64,000 bases of DNA from Klebsiella sp. BIGb0138 (lineage in GTDB: Bacteria > Pseudomonadota > Gammaproteobacteria > Enterobacterales > Enterobacteriaceae), in the NCBI RefSeq assembly GCF_004342285.1, contig NZ_SMCV01000001.1:372001-436000 (forward strand). The letters are read 5' to 3'. The notes under the pieces were generated by a model. It searched no databases, was not told where the DNA came from, and worked only from the letters and a program-made list of their open reading frames with translations. Shown here piece after piece: positions 61,974 through 64,000 of this stretch; position 1 is the first letter of the stretch, and each line of letters starts with the position of its first letter. Position numbers and translations under genes: made by a program.

Positions 61974-63008
61974 TATTCATGGCACCCGGCTGCACGATGA
62001 CAGGACGGTACAACACTCATCTGCTGCCCGCCGGCCTCTGCGGTGAAGCTCCCCCCTATACAAGCAGACTAGTCAGCCCGGCGCAAAAAAGCGAAAAACA
62101 GAGGTATATCAGCAGACATAGCTCTGTTTTCAGACTTGCCCTCTACAGTTCAAATGGCAGAATGATCCCATTACTTTCGCCATTTTTCCTCATGCTATCC
62201 ATCAGGACTTTCTCATTTGCTCAGCGGTCTCGCGACAAGCCGGGCCACAGGAACAGAACGATGCTTAAAACCATGGAGTAAACACCACCCACCGGTAACC
62301 AGGCGTTACTGAGATGACATCAAAATCGCTCAACAACGATAACCCAGAGGAAATGGCAACGCTCCGCGAATCATTTCTTCTTTATAGCGGATTGACTCCG
62401 CCTTCTATGATGCCACTCAGCCGATGCTCTGTTGGGGCCAAATGTTGATCTGTCTCAATAATGCATTCGTGCCACAGATGAATTACGCGCGCATTATAGC
62501 CCCGGTCTGTAAGAATAAAAATGAAAAAGCATGATGAATCCGTTCTGGTAAAAATTAAGCATCCGCGAGACATTATTTGAACACTTAAGCAATCAACGTA
62601 CAACACACTGATTTAAAACAAAAAACAATCATACTGACAAACAATTGATATAGTAATGACGAATGGTTTTTCAGGAAACGTTCGGAAAATATATAAACGG
62701 ATACAATATGAACAGACGTTACACACTTTTCAACGGACCTGGCTGGCGCCATGAAACGGGAATATTAACTAGCGTAAAAACATCAGGGACTATTATTGTG
62801 CTAACTTATTTAAAATGATAATGATTGCTATTTCCAATAAAACACCACACCGCTGACGCTCATAAAACAGGCGTTATACATAGATGAACGGGCTGTTTCC
62901 ACGGCTCATGCTTATATTCAGCAACGGTAAAGCAGATGACCCCTACGGCAAGCCAGTGTAAAATCAGCCATTATATATAGCGGGGAACAACAAACCCGGA
63001 GGATGAAT
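61974..63008. other. Non-coding, largely AT-rich gap upstream of rmlB and the uge-like gene
   Basis: About 1 kb between divergent genes. The part 62490-62860 is markedly AT-rich. Short open frames (61979-62281 plus, 62382-62606 minus) have no recognisable domain or ribosome site. It probably carries the rmlB operon promoter and the promoter of the uge-like gene (TATATA near 62975). No repeat or RNA was recognised. Confidence 0.6.
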
Positions 63009-64000
63009 ATGAAGTTTTTAGTCACTGGAGCCGCAGGATTCATCGGCTTTCATACCAGTCAGCGCCTTCTGGAGGCGGGCCACGAGGTTGTTGGCATCGA
63101 CAACATGAACGATTACTACGATGTCAATCTCAAGCAGTCTCGCCTGGATTTACTGCAATCCCCCCTGTTCAGCTTCCACAAAATCGATCTTGCCGATCGG
63201 GAAGGCATGGCTGAGCTTTTCGTGAGCGAGAAATTTGACCGCGTGATCCACCTGGCTGCGCAGGCCGGCGTGCGCTACTCGCTGGAAAATCCGCATGCCT
63301 ATGCCGATGCCAACCTGATCGGTTACCTGAACATTCTGGAAGGCTGCCGGCATAACAAGGTACAGCACCTGCTGTACGCCTCTTCCAGTTCGGTGTATGG
63401 CCTGAACCGCAAAATGCCTTTTTCAACCGACGATTCGGTCGACCATCCGGTCTCGCTGTATGCGGCAACCAAAAAAGCCAATGAACTGATGGCACATACC
63501 TATTCCCATCTCTATGGCATCCCGACCACCGGTTTACGCTTCTTCACCGTATATGGCCCGTGGGGACGCCCGGACATGGCGCTGTTCAAATTTACCAGGG
63601 CGATGCTGGAAGGTAAGAGTATCGATGTCTACAACTACGGTAAGATGAAGCGCGACTTCACCTATATCGATGACATCGTGGAAGCGATTATTCGCGTGCA
63701 GGATGTCATTCCGCAGCCGGATCCGGAGTGGAGCGTAGAGAATGGCTCGCCGGCCACCAGCTCGGCGCCCTACCGCGTTTATAATATCGGCAACAGTTCG
63801 CCGGTCGAGCTGATGGATTACATCACCGCTCTCGAAGAGGCTCTGGGAATGATCGCTGAGAAAAACATGATGCCGATCCAGCCGGGAGATGTGCTGGAAA
63901 CCAGCGCAGACACGAAGCCGCTGTATGATCTGGTTGGCTTTAAACCGCAGACGTCGGTCAAGGATGGCGTGAAGAACTTCGTGGATTGGTATCGAGAGTT
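63009..64000 (+). CDS. uge: UDP-glucuronate/galacturonate 4-epimerase-like protein, runs off window
   Basis: NAD-dependent sugar nucleotide epimerase; 330 residues are visible with no stop before the window end. The Rossmann motif is [17 protein letters not shown]. The catalytic centre is [15 protein letters not shown] with [27 protein letters not shown] and DIVEAI are typical of UDP-glucuronate 4-epimerases such as Klebsiella Uge, which supplies UDP-galacturonic acid for LPS core and capsule. GGAGG precedes the ATG by six bases. Transcribed away from rmlB, presumably at the edge of the capsule locus. Confidence 0.85.
   Translation, partial: MKFLVTGAAGFIGFHTSQRLLEAGHEVVGIDNMNDYYDVNLKQSRLDLLQSPLFSFHKIDLADREGMAELFVSEKFDRVIHLAAQAGVRYSLENPHAYADANLIGYLNILEGCRHNKVQHLLYASSSSVYGLNRKMPFSTDDSVDHPVSLYAATKKANELMAHTYSHLYGIPTTGLRFFTVYGPWGRPDMALFKFTRAMLEGKSIDVYNYGKMKRDFTYIDDIVEAIIRVQDVIPQPDPEWSVENGSPATSSAPYRVYNIGNSSPVELMDYITALEEALGMIAEKNMMPIQPGDVLETSADTKPLYDLVGFKPQTSVKDGVKNFVDWYRE

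Noticed and set aside
61979-62281. 100-codon plus-strand open frame in the rmlB-uge gap
   Set aside because: No ribosome site, no recognisable domain, and it lies just beside the JUMPstart leader.
62382-62606. 74-codon minus-strand open frame in the same gap
   Set aside because: Composition unlike a protein gene of this genome and no translation signals.

Overview
The window reads as a chromosome segment of a Klebsiella/Raoultella-type enterobacterium. Three things point there: a complete hisLGDCBHAFI operon with a seven-histidine leader peptide; the E. coli-like neighbourhood cobT, tmaR, yeeA, sbmC, dacD, sbcB, plaP, yeeY, yeeZ, his; and an ABC-transporter-type O-antigen cluster convergent with his, followed by a uge-like epimerase. 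No tRNA, rRNA, insertion sequence, integrase or CRISPR array was recognised.

Positions 1-15.1 kb hold an accessory catabolic cluster: a zinc alcohol dehydrogenase (cut by the window edge), an aldo/keto reductase, a fused CoA-transferase, a TetR-family regulator, an aldehyde dehydrogenase, a GMC flavin dehydrogenase, both ETF subunits with ETF:ubiquinone oxidoreductase, an acyl-CoA dehydrogenase, a DUF993 aldolase-like TIM barrel and an AP-endonuclease-2-type sugar isomerase. Seven copies of a short inverted repeat, AAC(C/T)A-N2-TAGTT, lie in the promoter regions of the separate transcription units. This suggests that the single TetR protein controls the whole set. Enoyl-CoA hydratase, thiolase and a dedicated importer are all absent, so the cluster is not ordinary beta-oxidation. 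It is the best candidate here for an undescribed pathway.

15.3-18.8 kb is a small sugar-acid module (MFS carrier, enolase-superfamily dehydratase, LacI regulator with a perfect palindromic operator). 19-22.4 kb holds yeaR with an internally duplicated yoaG-like gene behind NarL-type boxes, then a periplasmic SUOX-fold protein coupled to a GGDEF-EAL protein. 22.6-28.3 kb carries a metabolite carrier, a lipoate-ligase-like protein, a LysR regulator diverging from a tautomerase, an HPP membrane protein and an unusual adenosylhomocysteinase-like protein.

28.3-44.5 kb follows the E. coli backbone from cobT to yeeZ with insertions: a molybdate-type ABC binding protein and permease without an ATPase, a Wzi-family outer membrane protein, and a second EF-G diverging from an ArsR regulator where E. 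coli has yeeD-yeeE. 44.6-51.9 kb is the histidine operon with its attenuator. 52.0-61.9 kb, on the minus strand, is an RfaH/ops-controlled rhamnose O-antigen operon (rmlBADC, a rhamnosyltransferase, wzm, wzt and a trimodular WbbB-like polymerase/terminator). It resembles the Klebsiella O12 system, in which a Rha-GlcNAc polymer is capped with beta-Kdo. An AT-rich gap with no recognised gene separates it from the uge-like gene that runs off the window end.
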